Shown here piece after piece: positions 43,576-52,601 of a DNA stretch of 64,000 nt. Every line of letters starts with the position of its first letter. Position 1 is the stretch's first letter. A model generated the notes under the pieces. The model was not told the DNA's origin. It ran no database searches and saw nothing but the letters and a program-made list of their open reading frames with translations. Made by a program: the position numbers and the translations under genes. The DNA comes from Hyphobacterium sp. CCMP332 (GTDB lineage Bacteria > Bacteroidota > Bacteroidia > Cytophagales > CCMP332), in the NCBI GenBank assembly GCA_014323545.1, contig CP058647.1:2830001-2894000 (forward strand). Reading direction: 5' to 3'.

Positions 43576-46560
43576 TTAGTTTTTATAAAACTTTGTATTT
43601 AAGGTTCTACCATCGCTCAAAGTGAAATTCATGATATAAATACCACCTGGAAGTTCATTAATATCAATATTCATTTTATGTGAATCAGATAAAGTTGAAT
43701 TAGCAATGTTAATCATCTTTTTACCTTCAATTGAAATAATTTCCATTTCAACTTTTACTGGTGTATTTAAATTCAGATCGATATTCAAACTGTTTTTAGC
43801 CGGATTTGGGAAAATACTGATATTCTCATTTATACCTAAGCCCGACAGCCCTGTTGTTTCAAGAATCAATATGTTTTTACTGATTTCATCAATACATCCA
43901 TTTGAATGAGTAGAAGTCAATTTTACATTTTTAATTCCTATATGACTGTAAATGTGCACAGGATTTTGCTGTGTGGATGTTGTTGAATCTCCAAAATTCC
44001 ACAACCAGGAAACAGCACCAACGGATTGATCGGTGAAAGTCACCGTACTTTTATTGATACTGGATGTGAAATTGGCATCCGGTCCTGTATTGACGTTTAC
44101 TGTTCCTGAACCCGTAAAATTGCTTGTACTGCAATTATTATCATCGCTTAAAGACAATAATGAATAAGTGCTTGTATTTGAGGGCATTACGGTGATTATG
44201 GCACCATCGGAAACTCCATTTATTTGACCAAGGCCATTATTGATACTGATATCATAAGGGCCTGTACCTCCGAGCACATTAAATGTAATACTGGTTGTAT
44301 CACCATCACAAATTGTACTGTTACCACTAAGTGATCCTGAACTCGGATTTGCATTTACCGTAATTACCGCACTTCCTGAAATCGCCGGATCGGGTGCGGT
44401 AATTGTATCGTTTTGATCAATGACAGATACGATGGTGTATGTTGTTGCTCCAATTGATGGAGAAACAGGAATCAATAATGGGAAAGGTCCATTCACATTG
44501 TTTACGCTAAAATTGTTGCTTCCATCGGTATACACGATATCAAATGGCGGAGTACCTGCGAGGTTTATGGATAAATCGCTAGAGTTACCATCACAAATGG
44601 TGGCTGTTCCTGAAATACCTGCTGATACAGGAGGGAAAGTCACTACGAAATTATTAGCACTTTGTGCGGTACCCACATTATTATCAATTTCTATTTTTCC
44701 TGTAGTTGCTCCTGTTGGCACATTCACTGTTACCTGATTTCCGGATTGATTAAAACCAGGCGCAACCACACCATTAAACCTGACTTGGTTGACAGTTCCA
44801 AGATTTGATCCAAAAATCAATACCGAAGTCCCTACCGGACCGGATTGCGGTGTGAAATTGGTGATTGCCGGTTGAGGAGTTGTTATTGTAAATATTCCTG
44901 CGCTTACATCACTTCCTGTTGGAGACGTAACGGTAATTGGCCCTGTTGTACTTCCAAAAGGTACATTAACTCTTATCGAGTCATCGCTAAGTACAATAAA
45001 GAAACTTGTTGCGGTGTTATTGAATTTTACTTCGCTTGCGCTGGTGAAATTTTCACCAACTATAAACACAATAGAGTTGACCGTACCTGAAGTAGGACTA
45101 AATGAAGTAATGCTTGGAGGTGGCGCCTGGATTTGGATGGCATAATCTTCGGTTTCCCCGTTTAAATAACTAGCACAGGGTCCTGTAACACCACCATCTG
45201 TAGCGATCACCCGCATTCCCGTCCTGTCGAGTGGTGCATTCGATGGAACCGTGATAGTAACCGTACCGGTTCCGGCCGGTCCATTGGCTTTTACAAGATA
45301 CTCTTCCCCTATATCAGCAAAACTCCCGTTCCTATCCCAGTCGATATATGCTTTTACTTCATGGTTTGGTGCAGTACCATTTGTACAGTGTCCTGTTGTT
45401 ACAGAAAGAGTATATGAACTATCCTGTGTTAATAAAGGAAAACTAGTAGTATAGTCCGAGTATCCTGTGCAATTGTTTGCTGAAGAATTATTTAGCGATT
45501 CTATATTTACATTTCGAATTTCAGTTCCTGTGGAATCCGTGGCTTCGGAATTACAGTAGGTTATACCAAGACAACCATACAATCCCGCATTAATCGCGTT
45601 CATAGAATCCAGCATTAACGACCTAAATTGCGTAAGTGCGCTATTCATTCGTCCAAGCTGATCGGCTGTAAACCTATCAAAGCATGGATCATCAGAATAA
45701 TCCATGTAATTTTCTACCTGATCCACGTTACCACATGAAACATGGCCAGTTGCACATCCAAAATTGGGATTATCCACTGGTGGGGTGTCTGCACATTGAT
45801 CTCCACCGGTACAACCTCCCTGAAAAGTGTGAAATAGCTCGAGCCAGTGCCCTATTTCATGCGTTGCAGTTCGACCCAGGCCATAAGGTCCTGTTCCTGA
45901 AGATGTCCCTTCATCTCCGACATATTCATCAGCGCAAACAATTCCATCCAATGCAGGAGTGCCCCCGGGGAATGTGGCATAACCCAGAACTCCTCCCATG
46001 GTATTGACTACCCAGAAATTTAAATATCTGGTATTATCCCACCAGCTCAATGCTTTAAGTTGTGCAGCCTGAGAAGGGGTGTGATTGGTAAGACTGCTTT
46101 GGACCCTAACCACGCCATCTGTACAATTCCCATTAGGATCTTTTTGAGCCAGGAAAAACTCTATTTTAGTATCAACACCAGGTCCAAAACCATTTGTACC
46201 AGGAATTCGTCTGAAGTCCTCGTTAAGGATTCTTATTTGACTTTCAATTTGGCTTAGAGCAATATTTTCAGCGCCTCCATTGTGAATGACATGAAAAACT
46301 ACAGGAATACGCACAATACTATCTGCGAATCTATGAACCGCATTTGCATTGTTATTGCTTTTATTCTGACTAAATCCATTATCCACCACAAATCTGAAAC
46401 TTGGATTTGTATTGTATTCTTCATGAGCTATCTGATCCGAAAAACATCGGTGTATCCCATTATGAGAAGGGATATTTTTGGCAAAAGGATTTGACTGACC
46501 GTGGGCACTTATTGAAAGCGCAATCCATAAGCAGGTGCTTAGTAAAAGATTAAATTTCAT
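43576..46560 (-). CDS. Secreted M43-type zinc metalloprotease 1, GEVED/IPT/Ig-like/PKD modules, T9SS type A
   Basis: A 994-residue secreted protease. Signal peptide (1-21, AHGQ), then an M43/pappalysin-like domain with HEIGHWLELFH (H234, E235, H238, H244) and the Met-turn region VENYMDYSDD. Next come a GEVED module (around 380-475), two IPT/TIG-like modules, two Ig-like repeats with TICDG starts, one PKD module (WNFGDS) and a T9SS type A domain (SIFPNPAKN to TKFYKN). It probably degrades extracellular protein. The nearest relative is the gene at 46701. A bidirectional terminator follows. Confidence 0.92.
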   Translation of the reverse strand: MKFNLLLSTCLWIALSISAHGQSNPFAKNIPSHNGIHRCFSDQIAHEEYNTNPSFRFVVDNGFSQNKSNNNANAVHRFADSIVRIPVVFHVIHNGGAENIALSQIESQIRILNEDFRRIPGTNGFGPGVDTKIEFFLAQKDPNGNCTDGVVRVQSSLTNHTPSQAAQLKALSWWDNTRYLNFWVVNTMGGVLGYATFPGGTPALDGIVCADEYVGDEGTSSGTGPYGLGRTATHEIGHWLELFHTFQGGCTGGDQCADTPPVDNPNFGCATGHVSCGNVDQVENYMDYSDDPCFDRFTADQLGRMNSALTQFRSLMLDSMNAINAGLYGCLGITYCNSEATDSTGTEIRNVNIESLNNSSANNCTGYSDYTTSFPLLTQDSSYTLSVTTGHCTNGTAPNHEVKAYIDWDRNGSFADIGEEYLVKANGPAGTGTVTITVPSNAPLDRTGMRVIATDGGVTGPCASYLNGETEDYAIQIQAPPPSITSFSPTSGTVNSIVFIVGENFTSASEVKFNNTATSFFIVLSDDSIRVNVPFGSTTGPITVTSPTGSDVSAGIFTITTPQPAITNFTPQSGPVGTSVLIFGSNLGTVNQVRFNGVVAPGFNQSGNQVTVNVPTGATTGKIEIDNNVGTAQSANNFVVTFPPVSAGISGTATICDGNSSDLSINLAGTPPFDIVYTDGSNNFSVNNVNGPFPLLIPVSPSIGATTYTIVSVIDQNDTITAPDPAISGSAVITVNANPSSGSLSGNSTICDGDTTSITFNVLGGTGPYDISINNGLGQINGVSDGAIITVMPSNTSTYSLLSLSDDNNCSTSNFTGSGTVNVNTGPDANFTSSINKSTVTFTDQSVGAVSWLWNFGDSTTSTQQNPVHIYSHIGIKNVKLTSTHSNGCIDEISKNILILETTGLSGLGINENISIFPNPAKNSLNIDLNLNTPVKVEMEIISIEGKKMINIANSTLSDSHKMNIDINELPGGIYIMNFTLSDGRTLNTKFYKN

Positions 46561-46658
46561 TCGATTTTTATTAAATAGGGATTGTAAAAATATAAAAACA
46601 AGGTTTGAAAATATAATTGAAGTTTTAATTTTCTGATACCTAACTACATTGCAATTGA

Positions 46659-46690
46659 AAAAGCCTCAATTGCAATCCAATGAGGCTTTT
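46659..46690 (-). terminator. Intrinsic terminator of metalloprotease 2
   Basis: AAAAGCCTCA pairs with TGAGGCTTTT over ten bases around a 12-base loop. It lies 10 bp past the stop of the minus-strand gene, and the A-rich left arm supplies the U-tract. Confidence 0.85.
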
Positions 46691-46700
46691 CTTTTAAAAA

Positions 46701-49700
46701 TTAATTTTTATAAAACTTCGTATTGAAAATTCTTCCATTGCTCAATTCAATTTTAAGGATATAGATACCAGAGGGAAAATCATCCACATTTAATTTAATT
46801 GTATGATTATTCATATCCTTAGAATCAGCAATATTCATCATTTTTTTACCATCAATGCCAACTATGTCAACACTTACTTTTTCAGCACGATTGAGCCTGA
46901 TATCCATCGTGAGTTCATTTTCTGCAGGATTTGGATAAATATTGATAATTTCTCCTTCGCCAAGCCCTTCAAAACCTGATACTTCAGTTATTAGTAAATT
47001 CTTGGTGATTTGATCAATACAACCATTTGAATTAGTTGAAGTAAGTCTAACGTTTTTAATCCCAATATGTAAATAGGCGTGTACGGGGTTTTGTTGGGTT
47101 GAGCTTGTTGAATCCCCAAAATCCCATAGCCACGAAACCGCTCCGACAGATAGATCGGTAAATGTGACGATACTTTTATTGATCGCTGTGTTAAAATTGG
47201 CATTGGGGCCAGCATTGACATTTATACTTGCTGAACCTGTAAAATTATTAGTAGAGCAACCATTGTTGTCATTTAAGGTAAGTATTGAATAGGTACTGGT
47301 ACTTGAAGGATTTACGTCTATGATTGCGCCATCCGGTAAATTATTGAAGGTTCCAAGTCCATTATTGATACTAATATCATAAGGCCCTGATCCACCACTT
47401 GCATTAAATGTTATACTGGCAGTATCTCCTTCACAAATAGTGGCAGTTCCGCTCAGGGATGCTGAACTCGGATTGGCATTGACTGTGATGGTCGCGTTTC
47501 CGGTAATGGCCGGATTTGGAGCTGTCACAATTTTGTTGGTATCCGATACGGAAACTATGGTATATGTTGTTGCACCAATTCCGGGATTAACCGTCTCAAC
47601 ATGCAGACTGTTTACATTATTCAATGTAAAGTTATTGGTACCATCGGTGTAAACTACATCATATGGAGGTGTACCTGTCAAATTGAAAGTCAAATTGGCA
47701 CTTGTTCCATCACACACCTGACTTGTACCGGAGATACTTGCTGTGGTAGGAGGTACCCTTACAATAAAATCATTTGCACTAGTAGCAATACCAACTGCGT
47801 TTTGCACTTGTATTTTTCCGGTAGTTGCACCTGGAGGGACTGTTGTATTTATTTCGATGCCCTGTGGTTGAGTAAAGCTTGTTACGGGGGTACTATTGAA
47901 AAACACCTGCTGAACCGTTCCAAGATTAGAACCAAAAATAACGACAGGATCTCCTACAAACCCGGAGTCGGGTGAAAATGTATTTACGGTTGGCAATTGT
48001 GTGGTAACATTAAAACTGCCTGCACTTACATCAGAACCAATGGGTGTTGTAACTGTAATCGGGCCGGAAGTAGCATTAGCAGGTACATTTACTCTCAATG
48101 AATCATCACTAATTACTGTAACTGCAGCTGTTGTCGTATTGTTGAAAGTTACGGAACTAGCTCCAGTAAAATTATCTCCGGTGACATAGACCAATTGGCC
48201 AATAGGACCAGAAGCAGGAGCAAATGATGTAATGGTTGGTGGTGGGGCCAAAACCTGAATCCCATAATCCTCTGTTTCTCCAAAGGCATAAGTCGCACAA
48301 GGACCAATTACACCGCCATCCGTGGCAATAACACGAAGACCGGTACGATCCAAAGGCGCATTTCCGGGTACGGTAATTGAAACGGTTCCTGTTCCTGAAG
48401 GTCCTAAAGCTTTAACCAGATATTCCTCACCCGGATCAACGAAGTCCCCATCTCTGTTCCAATCGATAAAGGCCTTTACTTCATGGTTTGGAGCAGTTCC
48501 TCCGCTGCAATGTCCGGTAGTTACCGACAAAATATAGGTACTGTCTTGGGTAACATTGGCAAAAGTTGTGTTAAAGGATGAATAGCCTGTACATTCATTG
48601 GCAGTGTTTTTATTGACATTGGTTAATGTCATATTTTGAATTTCTGTTCCGGAGGTGTTGCTGGCCTGAGACTGGCAATAGGTGATGCCAAGACAACCAT
48701 AATAGCCGGCATCAACAGCATTTGTTGAATCCATTAAATTTGGTCTGTGTTGAGTAATTGCTGCCTGCATTCTGTTTTTCTGGTCATTGGTAAACATGTT
48801 GAAGCAATTGTCACTTCCGTAATCCATGTAATTATTAATGTTATTTGGAGTACCACATGAATTAGCAGGGTTGCAACCGTTGGGTGAGGCACTCTGTTGC
48901 GGTGGGGTATCACAAATAAAATCTCCGGTAGTATTGCAATTGCCTGAAGGGCAAGAGCCTTGTGGCTCAAATACATGTAAAAGATTCAGCCAATGCCCGG
49001 CCTCATGTGCAAGTACTGTTCCTGAACTAATCGCAGGAAAAACAGTTCCCGCAGTACCAATATCACCAATTGCATGGTGAGCTATATAAATTGAATTAAA
49101 TTGATCTCCGCCATTATTATTGGCAAGGTAAGTATATCCTATTGTTCCACCGGTACCAATACTTGTGACCACATAAACATTTAAATATTTTGTATAATCC
49201 ATAGGAGGGAATGTATTGGATAACTGAGGTCCAACGTTGTGAACTGTTAAAGAACTTTGATGTCTTTCAATTCCATCAATGCAATTGCCATTTGGATCCT
49301 TTTGAGCCAAGAAAAACTCAATCTTGGTATCTACTCCATTTCCAAAACCCGGCGTTCCGGGAATTTTTCTATAAGACTCATTTAGAATTCTTATTTGACT
49401 TTCTATTTGGGCCTGAGAGATATTTTCAGCACCACCATTGTGTACAACAATGAAATTAACAGGAATGCGAATTACACTATCGCTAAATGGAACAGAAGAT
49501 GCCTTTCTATTTAATAATAGACCGGAATTTTCCAGATCAACTTTATTTCTATAGGCGGGATCGGTTTCGTACTTCTCATGAGCAAGCTCTGAGGTATAAC
49601 ACAAACGATAACCATCCTTATTCAGAGGTGTAGATTCTGAAAAAGGGTTTGTCTGAGCTAATAATGAAAGGCTAAAGAATAAAACTATTGAAGTATTAAG

Positions 49701-49718
49701 TAGCAGTTTAAATCTCAT
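46701..49718 (-). CDS. Secreted M43-type zinc metalloprotease 2, GEVED/IPT/Ig-like/PKD modules, T9SS type A
   Basis: A 1005-residue paralogue of the gene at 43576 with the same module order: signal peptide (1-22), M43 domain with HEAGHWLNLLH (H238, E239, H242, H248) and the NYMDYGSD turn, GEVED, two IPT/TIG-like modules, two Ig-like repeats, PKD (WDFGDS) and the type A domain (NIYPNPAEN to TKFYKN). The catalytic domain differs more than the GEVED and sorting modules, so specificity may have diverged. Its own terminator follows at 46659-46690. The interval to gene 1 (141 bp) probably holds a separate promoter. Confidence 0.92.
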   Translation of the reverse strand: MRFKLLLNTSIVLFFSLSLLAQTNPFSESTPLNKDGYRLCYTSELAHEKYETDPAYRNKVDLENSGLLLNRKASSVPFSDSVIRIPVNFIVVHNGGAENISQAQIESQIRILNESYRKIPGTPGFGNGVDTKIEFFLAQKDPNGNCIDGIERHQSSLTVHNVGPQLSNTFPPMDYTKYLNVYVVTSIGTGGTIGYTYLANNNGGDQFNSIYIAHHAIGDIGTAGTVFPAISSGTVLAHEAGHWLNLLHVFEPQGSCPSGNCNTTGDFICDTPPQQSASPNGCNPANSCGTPNNINNYMDYGSDNCFNMFTNDQKNRMQAAITQHRPNLMDSTNAVDAGYYGCLGITYCQSQASNTSGTEIQNMTLTNVNKNTANECTGYSSFNTTFANVTQDSTYILSVTTGHCSGGTAPNHEVKAFIDWNRDGDFVDPGEEYLVKALGPSGTGTVSITVPGNAPLDRTGLRVIATDGGVIGPCATYAFGETEDYGIQVLAPPPTITSFAPASGPIGQLVYVTGDNFTGASSVTFNNTTTAAVTVISDDSLRVNVPANATSGPITVTTPIGSDVSAGSFNVTTQLPTVNTFSPDSGFVGDPVVIFGSNLGTVQQVFFNSTPVTSFTQPQGIEINTTVPPGATTGKIQVQNAVGIATSANDFIVRVPPTTASISGTSQVCDGTSANLTFNLTGTPPYDVVYTDGTNNFTLNNVNSLHVETVNPGIGATTYTIVSVSDTNKIVTAPNPAITGNATITVNANPSSASLSGTATICEGDTASITFNASGGSGPYDISINNGLGTFNNLPDGAIIDVNPSSTSTYSILTLNDNNGCSTNNFTGSASINVNAGPNANFNTAINKSIVTFTDLSVGAVSWLWDFGDSTSSTQQNPVHAYLHIGIKNVRLTSTNSNGCIDQITKNLLITEVSGFEGLGEGEIINIYPNPAENELTMDIRLNRAEKVSVDIVGIDGKKMMNIADSKDMNNHTIKLNVDDFPSGIYILKIELSNGRIFNTKFYKN

Positions 49719-49807
49719 AGTATTGAATTAATTATCCTATAAAAATAGGAATTTCAATTATGAATTACACAAACAATTAGTTGCGCTAAACAAGGCTATA
49801 AAAAAAA

Positions 49808-49833
49808 GCCCAAACTCCACATGGAGTTTGAGC
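49808..49833 (-). terminator. Intrinsic terminator of metalloprotease 3
   Basis: GCCCAAACTCC pairs with GGAGTTTGAGC over eleven positions with one C-A mismatch, leaving a short loop, and A7 on its left gives the U-tract on the minus strand. It lies 23 bp past the stop of the 49856 gene. Confidence 0.85.
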
Positions 49834-49855
49834 CTTATTTGAAAGGATCTTAAAA

Positions 49856-51982
49856 TTACTTTTTGTAGATTTTTGAATTTAATACACGACCATCTTCTGT
49901 ACTTAATTTAAATATATAAATTCCAGAAGGGAAATGCTCCAGTTTAAATAAATAATTATGTTCAGCAGCTTTTACATTTGAGTTTTGAATTGCAACCTGC
50001 TCTGAACTAACATTGTAAATTTCTATTTTAATATTCTGCTCTGAATTCAATTGAATTCTGAATTGGACTTGATTCTCAACAGGATTAGGGTATAGTTCAA
50101 AACTCTCTCCTGCAAGAAGACCCCGTATGGATGAAATCTCTGATATTGTTATGATTTCGGAATAGGTATTTGAGCAGGATTGGTTGTTTGTGCTTGTTAA
50201 TGAAACGGTAAATTGTCCTGTAGTCAAATAAGCATGAACCGGGTTTTGTTGTGTTGATGTATTGCCATCTCCAAAATCCCATAAATAGGAACTCGCTCCG
50301 GAAGTTGAGTTGTTAAATGTTACTATTCCTTTATTGATAGATTTCAGGAAAAATGAATTTGGACTTTGGGTCACATTAAAACTGGCGGTAGATGAAAAAA
50401 CCGTTGTCATACAACCGTTGGCATCCGAAACATTTAAAAGCGTAAATGTTGAAGTATCAGAAGGTGTAACAAGAATATCAGAATTATTTGCAACACCTAA
50501 AATTGAACCGACCCCATTATTAATTTCAATATCGAATGGACTTGTACCTCCATTGGCAGAAAAGTTAATGATACTTGTATCACCTTCACAAATGGAACCA
50601 GTACCGCTTAAAGTAGCATCATTTGCACCGGTAAACAAAGCAGTAATTTCAGCGCTGCCACTTAAAGATGGATCCGGAGCAGTTTTGGTAGAATCCTGAT
50701 CAGTAACTGATACAATGGTATATGTAAATGTGCCCTGGGCTGCTGTGATAACCTCCGTATGAGGATTGCTGGCACCGGTAATTGTGAAATTATTGCTACC
50801 ATCGGTAAAAACAATGTCAAATGGAGGATTTCCTGTTAAATTAAATGTTATAGTGGCATCTTCTCCCACGCAGACTGTGTCTGAACCCGATATAGCTGCA
50901 GTTACAGGACATCCGTAATATCCTGCAGAAACCGCATTCATTGAATCGAGTAATAAAGGCCTGTATTGAGTCACCTGGGCAATCATTCTGTCTTTTTGTC
51001 CCTGTGTGTAACGGTCCATACACAAATCATTGGTATAGTCCATATAGTTTTGAACCATGTCATTGGCATCACCGCCTAAAATACTAATATTCTCTGCGCA
51101 GGAATTTGCATTTGTGTTGCATGTAAAATTAGGTTGGTTGACCGGTGGAGTATCACAAACACCATCACCGGCACTTCCGGGGTTTGTAGCATTGCTAAAG
51201 CAATTAGAATCAGTCATACCGGTACAAGAACCATTAAAAGTATGTCTTAAACCCAACCAATGGCCTACTTCATGTGTGGTTGTTCTTCCAAAGCCATAGG
51301 AACCCGAGCCCGATGTCCCCTGATCTCCGAAATATTGATCGGCGATTACCACACCATCCAAATTGGGTTGACTTAAAATAGATGCAGGCAAATAAGCATA
51401 TCCCAATGTACCTCCCGATAAACTATTGACAACATAGATATTCAGGTATTTATTCGGATCCCAATTCGGCGAAGTTGATTTAATGGCTGCATCGGAACCA
51501 TTATTAGTGTTTGAACTCTGCACTCTTACTATTCCATCCGTACATTGACCGTTTTCATCTTTTCTCGCAAGAAAAAATTCAAATTTTGTATCTACGCCAG
51601 GACCAAAGCCATTGGTGCCGGAAATTCGACGAAAATCCTCATTCAAAATTCTAATCTGACTTTCAATCTGTGCTTTCGAAATATTTTCTGATCCATTATT
51701 GTGAATCACATGAACCACTGTAGGAATGCGAATTACACTATCTCCAAATAGTCTTGCAATGATTGCGCCTGAATTTCTGGATTGATTAAATACTTCGTAA
51801 TCAACGGTATTTCTAAAGGTAGGATTTTGCTCGTAAAGCGAATGTGCAATTTGTTCGGTATAACATCTGTGAACACCTGAAGGTGTTTTTGGGATATCCT
51901 TACTAAAAGGGTTTACTTGTGCCTTTACAGTTGAATTTGAAAAAATAAAAGCAAATAGGAGAAAAAGATATTGTCGAATCAT
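49856..51982 (-). CDS. Secreted M43-type zinc metalloprotease 3 (short), Ig-like/PKD, T9SS type A
   Basis: A 708-residue third paralogue. Signal peptide (1-22, VKAQ), M43 domain with HEVGHWLGLRH (H237, E238, H241, H247) and QNYMDYTNDL, then two Ig-like repeats (SGSDTVCVGED, SGTGSICEGDT), one PKD (WDFGDG) and a type A domain (ELYPNPVEN to SKIYKK). The GEVED and IPT modules of the other two are absent, which accounts for the shorter length. The mature N-terminal region (NPFSKDIP start) matches paralogue 1 closely. A terminator follows at 49808. Confidence 0.92.
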   Translation of the reverse strand: MIRQYLFLLFAFIFSNSTVKAQVNPFSKDIPKTPSGVHRCYTEQIAHSLYEQNPTFRNTVDYEVFNQSRNSGAIIARLFGDSVIRIPTVVHVIHNNGSENISKAQIESQIRILNEDFRRISGTNGFGPGVDTKFEFFLARKDENGQCTDGIVRVQSSNTNNGSDAAIKSTSPNWDPNKYLNIYVVNSLSGGTLGYAYLPASILSQPNLDGVVIADQYFGDQGTSGSGSYGFGRTTTHEVGHWLGLRHTFNGSCTGMTDSNCFSNATNPGSAGDGVCDTPPVNQPNFTCNTNANSCAENISILGGDANDMVQNYMDYTNDLCMDRYTQGQKDRMIAQVTQYRPLLLDSMNAVSAGYYGCPVTAAISGSDTVCVGEDATITFNLTGNPPFDIVFTDGSNNFTITGASNPHTEVITAAQGTFTYTIVSVTDQDSTKTAPDPSLSGSAEITALFTGANDATLSGTGSICEGDTSIINFSANGGTSPFDIEINNGVGSILGVANNSDILVTPSDTSTFTLLNVSDANGCMTTVFSSTASFNVTQSPNSFFLKSINKGIVTFNNSTSGASSYLWDFGDGNTSTQQNPVHAYLTTGQFTVSLTSTNNQSCSNTYSEIITISEISSIRGLLAGESFELYPNPVENQVQFRIQLNSEQNIKIEIYNVSSEQVAIQNSNVKAAEHNYLFKLEHFPSGIYIFKLSTEDGRVLNSKIYKK

Positions 51983-52090
51983 GATGAATAATTAGGCATA
52001 AAAAGCTGTGAAAATAGCAAATTATTCGGTCAGAATATGAGTTAAATAACAATGAATTTGGTTATTTAATTAAATATATCAGGGCTGATA

Positions 52091-52555
52091 TTAATCCCGA
52101 ACTATGATATAAACGTCTTCAGGTTGACAATCTTCACATAATGGCTCCGAATTTAAAGTGGCCGAGAATTCTCTTAATTCCACACCGCAACAATCGGAAT
52201 TGTCCAAAATATAATCAGTTCTTAACGTATCCGTGATGGTGGTATCGCTTGTTATTGTTCTGATTAAATACCGGAGGTGTACGTTATCCACGCTAAATTG
52301 AAAAACGGGAATGGTATCAAATAATTTAACGCTAATTTCCTTTTGCAAATTTGATATGGCACCCGGATTACTGCCCAAAACTTTGATTGAATCCTTATCG
52401 ATTTGATTGAGTTCATAAACCATATCAAAACCATTGGAATTTAATACCCTGAAACTGAATAATGCAGAACGACCTGAACAATCGGATTCATCGCAAGTAT
52501 CCTGACAGGAAAGCATCAGGATGGCGATGATTACTAACACGAATAAATTTCTCAT
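52091..52555 (-). CDS. Small lipoprotein, 154 aa
   Basis: A lipoprotein by its lipobox (LMLSC, C17), then a single beta-rich region with eight further cysteines clustered near both ends (CDESDC, DCCGVE, CEDCQPED). The paired cysteines suggest disulfides after export. I do not recognise the family. It is 46 bp downstream of LptD on the same strand and may share its transcript. Confidence 0.7.
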   Translation of the reverse strand: MRNLFVLVIIAILMLSCQDTCDESDCSGRSALFSFRVLNSNGFDMVYELNQIDKDSIKVLGSNPGAISNLQKEISVKLFDTIPVFQFSVDNVHLRYLIRTITSDTTITDTLRTDYILDNSDCCGVELREFSATLNSEPLCEDCQPEDVYIIVRD

Positions 52556-52601
52556 TTAATGCCTTTAGATCGTAAAATTATGAAAATACCCTTTATAATA
52601 C

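Noticed and set aside
49735-49750. TCCTAT-AAAA-ATAGGA inverted repeat in the leader of metalloprotease 2
   Set aside because: Short, AT-rich and unconnected with any known element; likely chance.
50310-50699. A 129-residue plus-strand frame inside metalloprotease 3
   Set aside because: Antisense shadow of the Ig-like region; similar frames occur opposite the same modules in the two paralogues.
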